Source: Aquimarina sp. AU474
Lineage (GTDB): Bacteria; Bacteroidota; Bacteroidia; Flavobacteriales; Flavobacteriaceae
Length of the DNA: 64,000 nt
NCBI RefSeq assembly: GCF_900312815.1
Contig: NZ_OMPE01000006.1
Location: forward strand, 248,001-312,000
Direction: 5' to 3'
Part shown: one piece after another, positions 7,990 through 17,056 of the stretch
Numbering within the stretch: the first letter of the stretch is position 1
Layout: each line of letters opens with the position of its first letter
Program-made: the position numbers and the translations under genes
Notes under the pieces: model-generated
Databases searched by the model: none
What the model was told of the DNA's origin: nothing
The model's input: the letters and a program-made list of their open reading frames with translations, nothing else

Positions 7990-9345
7990 ATGTCAAAAGA
8001 CATTCGTATCAGAAAAGGCTTAGACATTAAGCTTGTTGGTGAGGCAGAGAAGAAGACTTCAAAAGCTACCAGAAGTAATGTTTACGCAATTAAGCCTGAC
8101 GATTTTCACGGTATTGTGCCAAAAGTTATTGCAAAACAGGGTACAGAAGTAAAAGCCGGCGAACCACTTTTTCACTCTAAATCTAATGAAAAAATACTTT
8201 TTCCTTCTCCTGTAAGTGGAGAAATAGCGGAAATTGTTCGTGGTGCCAAAAGAAAGATTTTAGCCTTTAAAATCCTTAGTGATAAGGAGCAGAAGTATGC
8301 AGATTTTGGAGCTAAAGACGTAAGTGCTATGAGTGGAGATGAGGTTAAAACTCATCTATTAGCATCTGGTTGCTGGCCATTCATTAAACAACGTCCTTAT
8401 GATGTAATTGCAAATCCCGATGTTGCTCCAAAGGCAATATTTATTTCTGGATATGCAACTGCACCCTTATCGGCAGATTATGATTATATTCTAGAGGGTA
8501 AAGAGCAAGAAATTCAAGTTGCTATAGATGCACTTGGCAAATTAACCGATGGACAAGTTCATGTGTCGATTGGTAAAAATGGAAACTCTCCTCTTGCAAA
8601 ACTTAATAATGTAGTACTTCATAATGTTTCTGGTCCACATCCGGCAGGAAATGTTAGCGTACAAATAGCAAAACTTGATCCTATTAATAAAGGAGAAGTT
8701 GTGTGGGTAGTAAATCCACAAGATCTTATTATTATTGGGGAATTATTGCTAACTGGGAAATTTAATGCAGAAAGAAACATTGCTTTGGCAGGTTCTTCGG
8801 TTAAAAATCCACAGTATTACACAACCAAAATAGGAGCTCAAGTATCAAGTGTTGTATACGATTCTGGAGTATATGATGAAGGAAATATACGTGTGATTAG
8901 TGGTGATGTACTTACCGGAGAAAATGTAAAACCTGATGGTTATTTAGGATATTATCATAGTAGTATCTCTGTGATTCCAGAAGGAGATGATTATGAGTTC
9001 TTTGGATGGAACAAGCCAATTTTTAATAAAATATCTCCATCAAGAGCACTTACTTTTTCTTGGTTATTTCCAAATAAAAAATATAGTCTTAATACAAATA
9101 CTAATGGTGAGCATAGAGCTTTTGTAGTTACAGGAAACTATGAGAGTGTATTCCCTTTTGATATTTATCCATTACAACTGCTTAAAGCATGCGCGGTAAA
9201 TGATTTGGATGCTATGGAGCAGTTAGGGATGTATGAAGTTGCTCCCGAGGATTTTGCCCTTACAGAATTTATATGTGTTTCTAAGCAACCACATCAGCAA
9301 ATTATACGAGAAGGGTTAGACTTAATGTTAAAAGAAATAGGATAG
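7990..9345 (+). CDS. nqrA: Na+-translocating NADH:quinone reductase subunit A
   Basis: NqrA is the peripheral cytoplasmic subunit of the six-subunit Na+-NQR complex, which oxidises NADH, reduces quinone and pumps sodium out of the cell. The 451-residue length and the opening IRIRKGLDIKL are typical. The N-terminal biotinyl/lipoyl-like beta-hammerhead (KVIAKQGTEVKAGEPLF...SPVSGEIAEIVRGAKRKIL) and the GEVVWVVNPQDLIIIGELLLTG region are recognisable. It opens the operon nqrABCDEF, with 4 bases to nqrB. Confidence 0.96.
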   Translation: MSKDIRIRKGLDIKLVGEAEKKTSKATRSNVYAIKPDDFHGIVPKVIAKQGTEVKAGEPLFHSKSNEKILFPSPVSGEIAEIVRGAKRKILAFKILSDKEQKYADFGAKDVSAMSGDEVKTHLLASGCWPFIKQRPYDVIANPDVAPKAIFISGYATAPLSADYDYILEGKEQEIQVAIDALGKLTDGQVHVSIGKNGNSPLAKLNNVVLHNVSGPHPAGNVSVQIAKLDPINKGEVVWVVNPQDLIIIGELLLTGKFNAERNIALAGSSVKNPQYYTTKIGAQVSSVVYDSGVYDEGNIRVISGDVLTGENVKPDGYLGYYHSSISVIPEGDDYEFFGWNKPIFNKISPSRALTFSWLFPNKKYSLNTNTNGEHRAFVVTGNYESVFPFDIYPLQLLKACAVNDLDAMEQLGMYEVAPEDFALTEFICVSKQPHQQIIREGLDLMLKEIG

Positions 9346-9349
9346 TGCT

Positions 9350-10576
9350 ATGGGATTAAAAGATAAATTACATAAACTAAAACTTAAGTATAAGGGTAAA
9401 AAGATGGCTCCAGCTTTTAATGCTATCCATACATTTTTGTATTTACCCAATGAAACTACACATTCTGGTTCTCATGTTCGAGGAGCAGATGATTTAAAAC
9501 GAACCATGAATACTGTTATCATGGCTTTATTGCCATGTTTAATATTTGGGATGTTTAATGCTGGATATCAACATAATCTTGCCGAAGGAAATATAGAAGC
9601 TGTTGCTAATGGTTTTTTTAGTGCAGGTTTTTGGGCCTTTGATAACCTTACTATTGGACTATGGAAAGTATTACCATTAGTGATTATTTCTTACGGAGTT
9701 GGACTTGGCGTAGAATTCTTATTTGCGGTTATTAAAGGACACGAAGTTGAAGAAGGGTATTTGGTTACTGGGATGTTAGTACCTTTAATAGTACCGATAG
9801 ATACTCCATTATGGATGCTAGCAGTAGCCGTAATCTTTGGTGTGGTTATAGGAAAAGAAGTCTTTGGAGGAACAGGAATGAATATTCTTAACCCTGCATT
9901 AACGATTAGAGCATTTCTATTCTTTGCATATCCAACATGGATGTCTGGAGATAAGGTTTGGGTGCATGGTGCTGTAGAAAGAGCAAATGAAATTGCAGAT
10001 GGTGCAAAATTAGATGCGATATCGGGAGAAACCGTTTTAGGAGCTTTGGCTCAAGGAAAAGATCTTTCGTATTCTGTTTCTGATATGTTCCTTGGGTTTA
10101 TTCCTGGTTCTGTTGGAGAAACTTCTGCACTTTTGATATTATTAGGAGGATTGTTTTTGATCTTTACTAAGATTGGAAGCTGGAGAATTATGTTAAGTGC
10201 TACACTAGGAGCATTAGCAATGGGATTAATTTTTAATGGTATTGTAAATGCCGAATGGATTAGTCAAGGAAGTAAATTCTATAGTTTGATGAGCACAGAG
10301 TTTTGGCATCATTTAATTATTGGTGGTTTTGCTTTTGGTGTTGTTTTTATGGCAACTGATCCTGTGACAGCTTCACAAACTAATAAAGGAAAATGGATAT
10401 ACGGATTTTTTATAGGATTTATATCTATACTAATTCGCGTATTCAACCCAGCATACCCAGAAGGAGTAATGTTAGCAATTTTATTGATGAATGTATTTGC
10501 TCCAACCATTGATCATTATGTGGTTCAGGGTAACGTGAAGAAAAGAATGAAACGTTTAAAACTTAAAACGGCTTAA
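9350..10576 (+). CDS. nqrB: Na+-translocating NADH:quinone reductase subunit B
   Basis: NqrB is a polytopic membrane subunit carrying covalent FMN and, in characterised enzymes, riboflavin and part of the sodium channel. The 408-residue product has about ten hydrophobic segments. The flavinylation site is DAISGETVL, with Thr228 as the predicted FMN acceptor; the family form is usually SGAT, and here the residue before Thr is Glu. FGGTGMNILNPALTIRAF and VFMATDPVTASQT are further family marks. ApbE encoded at 15460-16461 would attach the FMN. Confidence 0.96.
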   Translation: MGLKDKLHKLKLKYKGKKMAPAFNAIHTFLYLPNETTHSGSHVRGADDLKRTMNTVIMALLPCLIFGMFNAGYQHNLAEGNIEAVANGFFSAGFWAFDNLTIGLWKVLPLVIISYGVGLGVEFLFAVIKGHEVEEGYLVTGMLVPLIVPIDTPLWMLAVAVIFGVVIGKEVFGGTGMNILNPALTIRAFLFFAYPTWMSGDKVWVHGAVERANEIADGAKLDAISGETVLGALAQGKDLSYSVSDMFLGFIPGSVGETSALLILLGGLFLIFTKIGSWRIMLSATLGALAMGLIFNGIVNAEWISQGSKFYSLMSTEFWHHLIIGGFAFGVVFMATDPVTASQTNKGKWIYGFFIGFISILIRVFNPAYPEGVMLAILLMNVFAPTIDHYVVQGNVKKRMKRLKLKTA

Positions 10577-10578
10577 TC

Positions 10579-11334
10579 ATGGCGATTAATACAGATAAAA
10601 ATTCATATACAATCATATTTGCTATCGCGATGGTAGTTGTGGTTGGTTCATTATTAGCATTTACTGCTTCTTCGTTAAAAGGAAGGATAGATGCAAATAA
10701 ACGTACAGAAAAGCAGCAGAACATACTTTTTGCAATGGGGGTTACTGATACCGAAGATCCTAACGAATTTGTGCCTGCAGAGCAAGCTCAGGAATTATTC
10801 GATAAGTATGTAGGTGAAGAACAATACATCATTGTTGGAAGTACAGCTCAAAAAACTACAGATGCATTTGATATCGAAGTTAAGAAAGAGAATGACAAGG
10901 TAAAACAAGATGATAGTTACGAAAGAAAATTACCTATGTTCATCGGTAAAAAAGATGGTCAAGAATTTTATGTAGTGCCTATGAGAGGAAATGGTCTTTG
11001 GGATGCTATCTGGGGATATGTTTCTTTAGATAAAGAATTTAAAACGGTTAAAGGAGCGTTTTTTGATCATAAAGGTGAAACTCCGGGATTAGGAGCTAAT
11101 ATCAAAGAAGCTTATTTTAGAGATGACTTTATTGGTGAACGCATTGTAGATGCTTCTGGCACTTATAAAGGGATTACAGTAAAGAAAGGTAATGCAGATC
11201 CTAAAAATGTAAGAAAAGATGATAATGCAGTTGATGCTATGGCTGGAGCTACAATTACTGGAGACGGTGTAACAGCAATGGTAAAGAAAGGAATAAAGAT
11301 GTATCAACCTTATTTCGAAACTTTAAAAAAATAA
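10579..11334 (+). CDS. nqrC: Na+-translocating NADH:quinone reductase subunit C
   Basis: NqrC has one N-terminal membrane helix (SYTIIFAIAMVVVVGSLLAF) and a periplasmic FMN-binding domain. The acceptor is Thr225 in DAMAGATITGDGV, which matches the (S/A)GAT recognition motif of ApbE. The stretch KGETPGLGANIKEAYFRDDF is typical of the family. At 251 residues it is of normal length. It lies 2 bases after nqrB and 3 bases before nqrD. Confidence 0.96.
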   Translation: MAINTDKNSYTIIFAIAMVVVVGSLLAFTASSLKGRIDANKRTEKQQNILFAMGVTDTEDPNEFVPAEQAQELFDKYVGEEQYIIVGSTAQKTTDAFDIEVKKENDKVKQDDSYERKLPMFIGKKDGQEFYVVPMRGNGLWDAIWGYVSLDKEFKTVKGAFFDHKGETPGLGANIKEAYFRDDFIGERIVDASGTYKGITVKKGNADPKNVRKDDNAVDAMAGATITGDGVTAMVKKGIKMYQPYFETLKK

Positions 11335-11337
11335 CAA

Positions 11338-12030
11338 ATGGCTGAAGTAACAGAAGAAAAAGTAAAAGCAAAAGAGCCTAAAGAGCCTTTGTTTTCGAAG
11401 AAAAACAAAAAATTACTTACAGATCCACTAGCAGATAATAATCCGATTACTATTCAAGTATTAGGTATTTGTTCTGCGCTAGCAATTACAGCTCAATTAA
11501 AGCCATCAATTGTGATGGCCATTTCGGTAATTTTTGTATTAGGGATTGGTAATGTGGTTATTTCTTTAATGAGAAACATAATTCCTTCAAAAATTAGAAT
11601 TATCGTTCAGCTAGTTGTTGTAGCTGCTTTAGTTATTGTTGTTGATCAAGTACTGAAAGCTTTTGCATATACACTTAGTAAAGAACTTTCGGTATTTATT
11701 GGATTGATTATTACTAACTGTATAATCATGGGACGTTTTGAAGCTTTTGCTTTGGGTAATGGACCATGGAAATCATTTTTGGATGGTATTGGTAATGCTG
11801 CAGGTTATGGTGTTTTATTGGTAATTGTGGCTTTCTTTAGAGAGTTATTGGGATCAGGAACATTATTTGGAGCTAAAGTATTAGGTGATCCAATAGATAA
11901 AACAGGATTGTATGCTTATGGTTACGAAAATAATGGTTTCATGGTATTAGCACCTATGGCGTTAATAACTGTAGGAGTTATTATTTGGATTCAGAGAAGT
12001 AAAAATAAAGCATTAATCGAAGATCATTAA
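11338..12030 (+). CDS. nqrD: Na+-translocating NADH:quinone reductase subunit D
   Basis: NqrD is an integral membrane subunit homologous to RnfE; with NqrE it binds an intramembrane iron centre. The 230 residues contain about six transmembrane helices. The conserved [16 protein letters not shown] segment carries the cysteine ligand in TNC, and [10 protein letters not shown] is a family mark. The N-terminal 25 residues are unusually rich in Lys and Glu and lie in the cytoplasm. Confidence 0.95.
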   Translation: MAEVTEEKVKAKEPKEPLFSKKNKKLLTDPLADNNPITIQVLGICSALAITAQLKPSIVMAISVIFVLGIGNVVISLMRNIIPSKIRIIVQLVVVAALVIVVDQVLKAFAYTLSKELSVFIGLIITNCIIMGRFEAFALGNGPWKSFLDGIGNAAGYGVLLVIVAFFRELLGSGTLFGAKVLGDPIDKTGLYAYGYENNGFMVLAPMALITVGVIIWIQRSKNKALIEDH

Positions 12031-12041
12031 AATAAAGAAAC

Positions 12042-12758
12042 ATGGAATATTTAGAATTATTTTTAAAATCGATCTTTATAGATAATATGGTATTCGCATT
12101 CTTTTTAGGAATGTGTTCATACCTTGCTGTATCCAAAAAGGTATCAACTGCTGTTGGTCTTGGAGCAGCGGTTATATTCGTTTTGGCAATCACAGTACCA
12201 TTAAACTTCTTACTTGATAAGTATATCTTAAGAGAAGGAGCTTTGGTGTGGTTAGGGCCTGAGTATGCAGATTATGACTTGAGTTTCTTAACGTTTATTT
12301 TGTTTATTGCTACGATAGCAACTATGGTGCAATTGGTTGAGATTATTGTTGAGAAATTTTCACCATCATTATATAACTCATTAGGTATTTTCTTACCATT
12401 GATAGCTGTAAACTGTGCAATCTTAGGTGGTTCATTGTTTATGCAACAAAAAGAATTTGCTACGATTACTCATGCAGGTGTGTATGGTATCGGTTCAGGA
12501 ATCGGATGGTTCTTAGCGATTCTGGCAATTGCTGCTATTAGAGAAAAAATAAGATACTCTAATGTACCAGCTCCATTAAGAGGATTAGGAATAACATTTA
12601 TTCTTACAGGATTAATGGCGATTGGTTTTATGAGTTTTGGAGGTATGTTGACAGGTGGTGATGAAGAAGAGAAAAAAGAATCTAAAGCGGTTCAAGTTGA
12701 AAAAGAAGAGACTACAAAAGAAGTAGCCGAAAATACTAACGTTACAATACTTAAATAA
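12042..12758 (+). CDS. nqrE: Na+-translocating NADH:quinone reductase subunit E, with charged C-terminal tail
   Basis: NqrE is the RnfA-like partner of NqrD. The opening [29 protein letters not shown] and the [14 protein letters not shown] cysteine motif identify it; six membrane helices are visible. Characterised NqrE proteins have about 200 residues, whereas this one has 238: after the last helix (GGMLTGG) there is a soluble tail of about 33 residues dominated by Glu and Lys. Similar tails may be common in Flavobacteriia, but I cannot check. The gene ends one base before nqrF. Confidence 0.95.
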   Translation: MEYLELFLKSIFIDNMVFAFFLGMCSYLAVSKKVSTAVGLGAAVIFVLAITVPLNFLLDKYILREGALVWLGPEYADYDLSFLTFILFIATIATMVQLVEIIVEKFSPSLYNSLGIFLPLIAVNCAILGGSLFMQQKEFATITHAGVYGIGSGIGWFLAILAIAAIREKIRYSNVPAPLRGLGITFILTGLMAIGFMSFGGMLTGGDEEEKKESKAVQVEKEETTKEVAENTNVTILK

Positions 12759-12759
12759 C

Positions 12760-14067
12760 ATGATATTTTTAGCATCAACACTGGGAACAATTGTTATAAC
12801 CATTATTTCGTTTTTGGTTTTAACCTTAGTTTTAGTAGGGATTTTATTATTTGCAAAAGATAAATTATTACCATCAGGACCGGTTAAGATTACTATAAAC
12901 GGTGAAAAAGAGATAGAGGTGGCCTCAGGAGGAACATTACTATCTACTTTAGGTAATGAAAAGATATTTTTACCATCGGCATGCGGTGGTGGTGGAACCT
13001 GTATTCAATGTGAGTGCCATGTACTTGAAGGAGGAGGAGAAGCATTACCAACAGAAACACCTCATTTTTCTCGTAAAGAGTTACAACATGGGGCAAGATT
13101 AGCTTGCCAGGTAAAGGTAAAACAAGATATGAATATCGAGGTTCCTGAAGAAGTATTCGGAATCAAGAAATGGGAAGCAGAAGTAGTACGTAACTATAAT
13201 GTAGCTTCTTTCATTAAAGAATTTGTGGTACGTATTCCTGAAGATATGGGATATAAAGCAGGAGGATATATCCAAATCGAAATCCCACAATGTGAGATTA
13301 AATATGAGGATATAGATATTACTGCTCATCCCGAAGAACATGAAACTCCTGATAAATTTCAGGCAGAATGGGATAAGTTTGGTTTATGGCCTTTAGTAAT
13401 GAAGAATAACGATACTGTAGAAAGAGCATATTCTATGGCTTCTTACCCTGCAGAAGGAAGAGAGATCATGCTTAATGTGCGTATTGCTACTCCGCCATGG
13501 GACAGAGCAAAAAATGGATGGATGGATGTTAACCCTGGAGTTGCATCATCGTATATTTTTGCTCAAAAACCGGGAGATAAAGTAGTAATTTCTGGACCTT
13601 ATGGTGAGTTCTTTATTAATGAATCTGAAGCTGAAATGTTATATGTAGGTGGAGGAGCTGGTATGGCACCAATGCGTTCACACTTATACCACTTATTCAA
13701 AACATTGCAAACTGGTAGAAAGGTAACATACTGGTATGGTGGTCGATCTAAAAGAGAATTATTTTACTTAGATCATTTTTATGATTTAGAAAAAAACTTC
13801 CCTAATTTCAAGTTTTATTTGGCACTATCTGAGCCATTAGAAGAAGATAACTGGAAAGTGAAAGAAAATATTGATGCCGATGGAGATGGTTTTGTTGGAT
13901 TTATACATAATTGTGTAATCGATAATTACCTTAATCATCACGAATCTCCAGAAGATATAGAATTATATTTCTGTGGTCCTCCATTAATGAACAAAGCTGT
14001 TCAGAAAATGGGAGAGGATTTCGGAATTCCTGATGAGAACATTAGATTTGATGACTTTGGTGGATAG
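12760..14067 (+). CDS. nqrF: Na+-translocating NADH:quinone reductase subunit F
   Basis: NqrF is the NADH-oxidising subunit. The 435-residue product has an N-terminal membrane helix, a ferredoxin domain with [2Fe-2S] ligands Cys75, Cys81, Cys84 and Cys116, an FAD domain with RAYSMASYP, and a C-terminal NADH-binding domain with VGGGAGMAPMRSH and YFCGPPLM. It ends the operon; a strong terminator follows at 14094-14127. Confidence 0.97.
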   Translation: MIFLASTLGTIVITIISFLVLTLVLVGILLFAKDKLLPSGPVKITINGEKEIEVASGGTLLSTLGNEKIFLPSACGGGGTCIQCECHVLEGGGEALPTETPHFSRKELQHGARLACQVKVKQDMNIEVPEEVFGIKKWEAEVVRNYNVASFIKEFVVRIPEDMGYKAGGYIQIEIPQCEIKYEDIDITAHPEEHETPDKFQAEWDKFGLWPLVMKNNDTVERAYSMASYPAEGREIMLNVRIATPPWDRAKNGWMDVNPGVASSYIFAQKPGDKVVISGPYGEFFINESEAEMLYVGGGAGMAPMRSHLYHLFKTLQTGRKVTYWYGGRSKRELFYLDHFYDLEKNFPNFKFYLALSEPLEEDNWKVKENIDADGDGFVGFIHNCVIDNYLNHHESPEDIELYFCGPPLMNKAVQKMGEDFGIPDENIRFDDFGG

Positions 14068-14093
14068 ACATAAAGGTCTTTCAAGGATATAAT

Positions 14094-14127
14094 AAAAACC
14101 GATACAAATTAATTTGTATCGGTTTTT
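14094..14127 (+). terminator. Intrinsic terminator of the nqr operon
   Basis: ACCGATACAAAT is mirrored by ATTTGTATCGGT with a minimal TA loop and is followed by a T-run. It lies 27 bases after the nqrF stop. Confidence 0.9.
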
Positions 14128-14128
14128 A

Positions 14129-14136
14129 TATTTTTG
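14129..14136 (+). promoter_or_regulatory. Bacteroidetes -7 box for the DUF4846 gene
   Basis: TATTTTTG fits TAnnTTTG and starts two bases after the nqr terminator, 17 bases before the ATG at 14153. Transcription of the downstream gene would therefore be largely separate from nqr. Confidence 0.45.
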
Positions 14137-14152
14137 AATATAAATTAATCAT

Positions 14153-15031
14153 ATGAAAAAGTATGTTTTTTTCTCTGCTGTAATTGTAATATTAGTAATT
14201 CTACTAAGAAACACAATTATTAATCATAAGGTTGTGCAACCTGTAAAAGGGGTGTTTTCTATGGGTAAAAGTGCCCCCGATTATATTAATAAAAAAGGAG
14301 ATTCAATTTCGACCAGAGTAATTGTACCAGACGGTTATAAAAGAGTATCCTATGAAAAGGGATCTTTTCAGGAATACCTTCGTCATTATCAATTAAAACC
14401 TTACGGGAGTAATATTATTAACTATGATGGCAGTACTTATTTTGCGCAGGATTGGCATGAAGCTATTTTAGAAGTTCCTGTACCATCAAATGGATTACAA
14501 CAATGCGCAGATGCTTTGATGAGGATGCGATCAGAATATTTGTGGGATCAAAATAGAAAGAATGAAATAGGATTTAACTTCACTTCAGGACATTATTGTT
14601 CGTGGGCAAAATATGCCCAAGGATATCGACCAAAAATTAGAGGTAATAAAGTAACCTTTCACAAAACGGCTTCGACAAATACTTCTACATCTAATTTTTA
14701 TAAATATCTTAATTTAATTTATACTTATGCTGGTACTTTATCGATGTATACAGAGCTTGAAAAAATAAAGGTAAAAGATATAAAAATAGGGGATATGCTC
14801 ATTAAACCAGGTTCTCCTGGACATATAGAAATTATAGTTGATGAAATTATAAATGATCAAGGAGAGAAAATGTATCTTTTGGCACAAGGAAATACTCCTG
14901 CTCAAAACGTATGTTTACTCAAGAATTTTGAGAATACTTCGACTTCTCCTTGGTATACATTTGATGAGAATACATCTGTAGATACTCCAAGTTATTACTT
15001 TGACAAAGCTAGATTTATACGGTTTAAATAA
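14153..15031 (+). CDS. DUF4846 domain protein, membrane-anchored or secreted
   Basis: The 292-residue product begins with an N-terminal hydrophobic segment (VFFSAVIVILVILL) that anchors it or acts as an uncleaved signal. The body fits DUF4846: RVIVPDGYKRV, GSFQEYLRHYQLKPYG, QQCADALMRMRSEYL and, near the C-terminus, GDMLIKPGSPGHIEIIVDE. The GSPGHIEIIVD and SGHYCSWAKYA segments hint at a papain-like or transglutaminase-like Cys/His pair, but this is only a suggestion. It is predicted to face the periplasm. It has its own promoter-like box and no clear tie to nqr. Confidence 0.75.
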   Translation: MKKYVFFSAVIVILVILLRNTIINHKVVQPVKGVFSMGKSAPDYINKKGDSISTRVIVPDGYKRVSYEKGSFQEYLRHYQLKPYGSNIINYDGSTYFAQDWHEAILEVPVPSNGLQQCADALMRMRSEYLWDQNRKNEIGFNFTSGHYCSWAKYAQGYRPKIRGNKVTFHKTASTNTSTSNFYKYLNLIYTYAGTLSMYTELEKIKVKDIKIGDMLIKPGSPGHIEIIVDEIINDQGEKMYLLAQGNTPAQNVCLLKNFENTSTSPWYTFDENTSVDTPSYYFDKARFIRFK

Positions 15032-15067
15032 TTTAACGTAGTAGATTTAAATTCTTCAATTTGATTG

Positions 15068-15075
15068 TATCTTTG
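15068..15075 (+). promoter_or_regulatory. Bacteroidetes -7 box of the small-protein/apbE pair
   Basis: TATCTTTG fits TAnnTTTG. It ends only 7 bases before the ATG at 15083, so the transcript would be leaderless or nearly so. Confidence 0.5.
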
Positions 15076-15082
15076 CACCGCT

Positions 15083-15460
15083 ATGACTAGGATACTTAAT
15101 CAACAAGAACTACATAACCTTGCAATGAATATTGTTGGGGAAGAATTAGAGAAAAAAGGATTCGAATTTATTGCCATCAATAGCAAATTGGGGAAACATC
15201 CACAATTTGTTTGTGTTGATAAATCAAATCAACGCTATTTTGTATTGGTTAAAGCGATTTCGCATCCTGATAATCCCCATAACTATGATGTAATCTGGAT
15301 GGAAGCTTTTAAAAAACATGCAATAGAACAAGAAGCTAAGGTGTTTTATGCTGGAGTTGGTTTACAAAATGCCGAAAATCCGAATAAACCTGTATTTCTA
15401 AACGAAGAGTATATATTAGAATATGCCGGATTACAGCTTATAGAAACGAATCTAAACTAA
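15083..15460 (+). CDS. Conserved small flavobacterial protein next to apbE (unknown function)
   Basis: The start is the ATG at 15083 (MTRILNQQELHNLAMN), giving 125 residues; an in-frame TTG at 15065 lies within the promoter box and is rejected. The protein looks like a small alpha/beta soluble domain with a pattern reminiscent of restriction-endonuclease-like or VRR-type cores (GKHPQFVCVDK, YFVLVKA), though no catalytic triad is evident. To my recollection relatives are often labelled 'NqrF' in databases, which the sequence does not support: it has no ferredoxin cysteines, FAD or NAD motifs. Its stop overlaps the apbE start by one base (TAATG), so the two are coupled. Confidence 0.75.
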   Translation: MTRILNQQELHNLAMNIVGEELEKKGFEFIAINSKLGKHPQFVCVDKSNQRYFVLVKAISHPDNPHNYDVIWMEAFKKHAIEQEAKVFYAGVGLQNAENPNKPVFLNEEYILEYAGLQLIETNLN

Positions 15461-16461
15461 TGCAGATGATCAAGAATATAGTAGTTTTAGCAATATTTAC
15501 ATTGTTGCTTTCTTGTAATGAAACATCAAAAACACACCTCAATTATGCAACTGGTAATGCTTTTGGAACCACATTTACAGTTCAGTTTATTGATAATAAA
15601 GAAGTAGATTTTTCAAAATCATATGATAGTTTGATCAATGTAATTAATGCCTCTATGTCGACGTATATCAAGGACTCTGATATATCAAGAATAAATAAGG
15701 GGGATACATCGGTAACGATAGATCAACATTTTAAAAATGTATTCGCTGCGTCAAAGAGAATTCACAGAGAGACTGAAGGGGCTTTTGATCCAACTATTGG
15801 TGTTTTGGTAAATGCATGGGATTTTGGGCCAAAGGGAAAAGTTGTGGCTTTAGATAGTCTTAAAATAGATAGTTTGCTAGTAGCTGTAGGATTAGATAAA
15901 GTGAAATTAAACAGCGGTAAAATTATAAAAGTACACACCAATACATTTATAGATTTTAATGCATTGGCCAAAGGTTATGCTGTGGATGTATTTGCAGAGT
16001 TTTTAGAACACAAAGGGTATGACAATTATTTGGTTGAAATAGGAGGCGAAATACGAGGTAAAGGGAGTAATTTGTTAAAGCAAAAACCATGGAGGATAGG
16101 AGTAGAAGATCCCAATTTTGATGATACGCAATCTTATAGCAAAGTTGTAATATTGAAAAATCAAGCAATGGCAACTTCAGGGAGCTACCGTAAATTTAAA
16201 CTAGATGAGAACGGAAATCGCTATGCCCATATTATTGACACCAAAACTGGATATCCTCATAAATCTAATTTATTAAGCGTGTCTATTCTTGCCAATACTT
16301 GTATGGATGCTGATGCATACGCGACAGCTTTAATGTCTATGGGCTTAGAAAGATCTAAACGATTTTTAGAAACTCATCCTGGATTAAAAGCTTTTTTTAT
16401 TTATGAAAATGAAAATAAGGAGTTACGAACCCTTGCTGTTAATGGATTTCCAGAGGGTTAA
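15460..16461 (+). CDS. apbE: FAD:protein FMN transferase (ApbE) lipoprotein
   Basis: ApbE transfers FMN from FAD to a threonine in target flavoproteins. The 333-residue product has a lipoprotein signal ending LLLSC (Cys at about residue 19), which places it on the periplasmic face. Family motifs are GNAFGTTFTVQF, GAFDPTIGVLVNAWDFG, DFNALAKGYAVD, IGGEIRGKG, AMATSGSYR, HIIDTKTGYP and CMDADAYATALMSMG, the last providing Mg2+ ligands. Its obvious substrates are NqrB (Thr228) and NqrC (Thr225), encoded a few kilobases upstream. The start at 15460 overlaps the upstream stop; ATG 15466 is an alternative. Confidence 0.95.
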   Translation: MQMIKNIVVLAIFTLLLSCNETSKTHLNYATGNAFGTTFTVQFIDNKEVDFSKSYDSLINVINASMSTYIKDSDISRINKGDTSVTIDQHFKNVFAASKRIHRETEGAFDPTIGVLVNAWDFGPKGKVVALDSLKIDSLLVAVGLDKVKLNSGKIIKVHTNTFIDFNALAKGYAVDVFAEFLEHKGYDNYLVEIGGEIRGKGSNLLKQKPWRIGVEDPNFDDTQSYSKVVILKNQAMATSGSYRKFKLDENGNRYAHIIDTKTGYPHKSNLLSVSILANTCMDADAYATALMSMGLERSKRFLETHPGLKAFFIYENENKELRTLAVNGFPEG

Positions 16462-16531
16462 TACATATTTTTTCTCATTTAAATATAAACTGTATCGAAT
16501 AAGACTATATTTTCTTTATGATATATAATTA

Positions 16532-17035
16532 TCAAAAACGTATACCTTCTTTTTTCTTAAAATGTGAAGCGGTGATAGTCTCACCTGCAATGGCTGTAGT
16601 ATCCCAATCTTGAGTGATTTTCCATTGGCCATCAATTTTTTGTAATACGATATGAAATTGACCATAACTATATTCAGTTTTTCCGTCTAAGGTAAATCCA
16701 ATACGATAAAACCCTACTTCGTAGGATGTAGTCTCATTTGTTTTTCTGTCATCAAACCAAAAATCTAAACTAATGGCATTCCCCTTTTCTTTCATACCCA
16801 TAAAACGTTTTATATTTCCTTTCTTAAAAACATTTTTGGTGTCAATTTTTTCTGGAGTAACCCGTAATACATTAGCGGCATACGTATTGTTTAAGGCCTC
16901 TGCATCCAAAGTCTCAAACGCTGTTTGAAAAGGTTTCCATACAGTTTGATCTATTTCTTTCTGTATGGTATCAATACTGGTTTGTGCGTTCGTTTGCATT
17001 ATGACCAATGCAAAAAAGAGATACATATATTTCAT
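16532..17035 (-). CDS. Secreted NTF2-like (SnoaL/DUF4440-type) protein
   Basis: The 167-residue product starts with a signal peptide (MKYMYLFFALVIMQTNAQ) and then resembles the NTF2-like alpha+beta barrel: an N-terminal helix VWKPFQTAFETLDAEALNNTY and strands ending YSYGQFHIVLQKIDGQWKITQDWD. Such domains bind small ligands or act as isomerases; no catalytic residue can be assigned. It lies 21 bases before the methyltransferase gene in the same direction but downstream in transcription. Confidence 0.65.
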   Translation of the reverse strand: MKYMYLFFALVIMQTNAQTSIDTIQKEIDQTVWKPFQTAFETLDAEALNNTYAANVLRVTPEKIDTKNVFKKGNIKRFMGMKEKGNAISLDFWFDDRKTNETTSYEVGFYRIGFTLDGKTEYSYGQFHIVLQKIDGQWKITQDWDTTAIAGETITASHFKKKEGIRF

Positions 17036-17056
17036 ATACTTTGATTTAAAATGTAC

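Noticed and set aside
15083-15460. Reading the small gene as NqrF
   Set aside because: The real nqrF is at 12760-14067. This product has 125 residues and no ferredoxin cysteines or flavin/NAD motifs.
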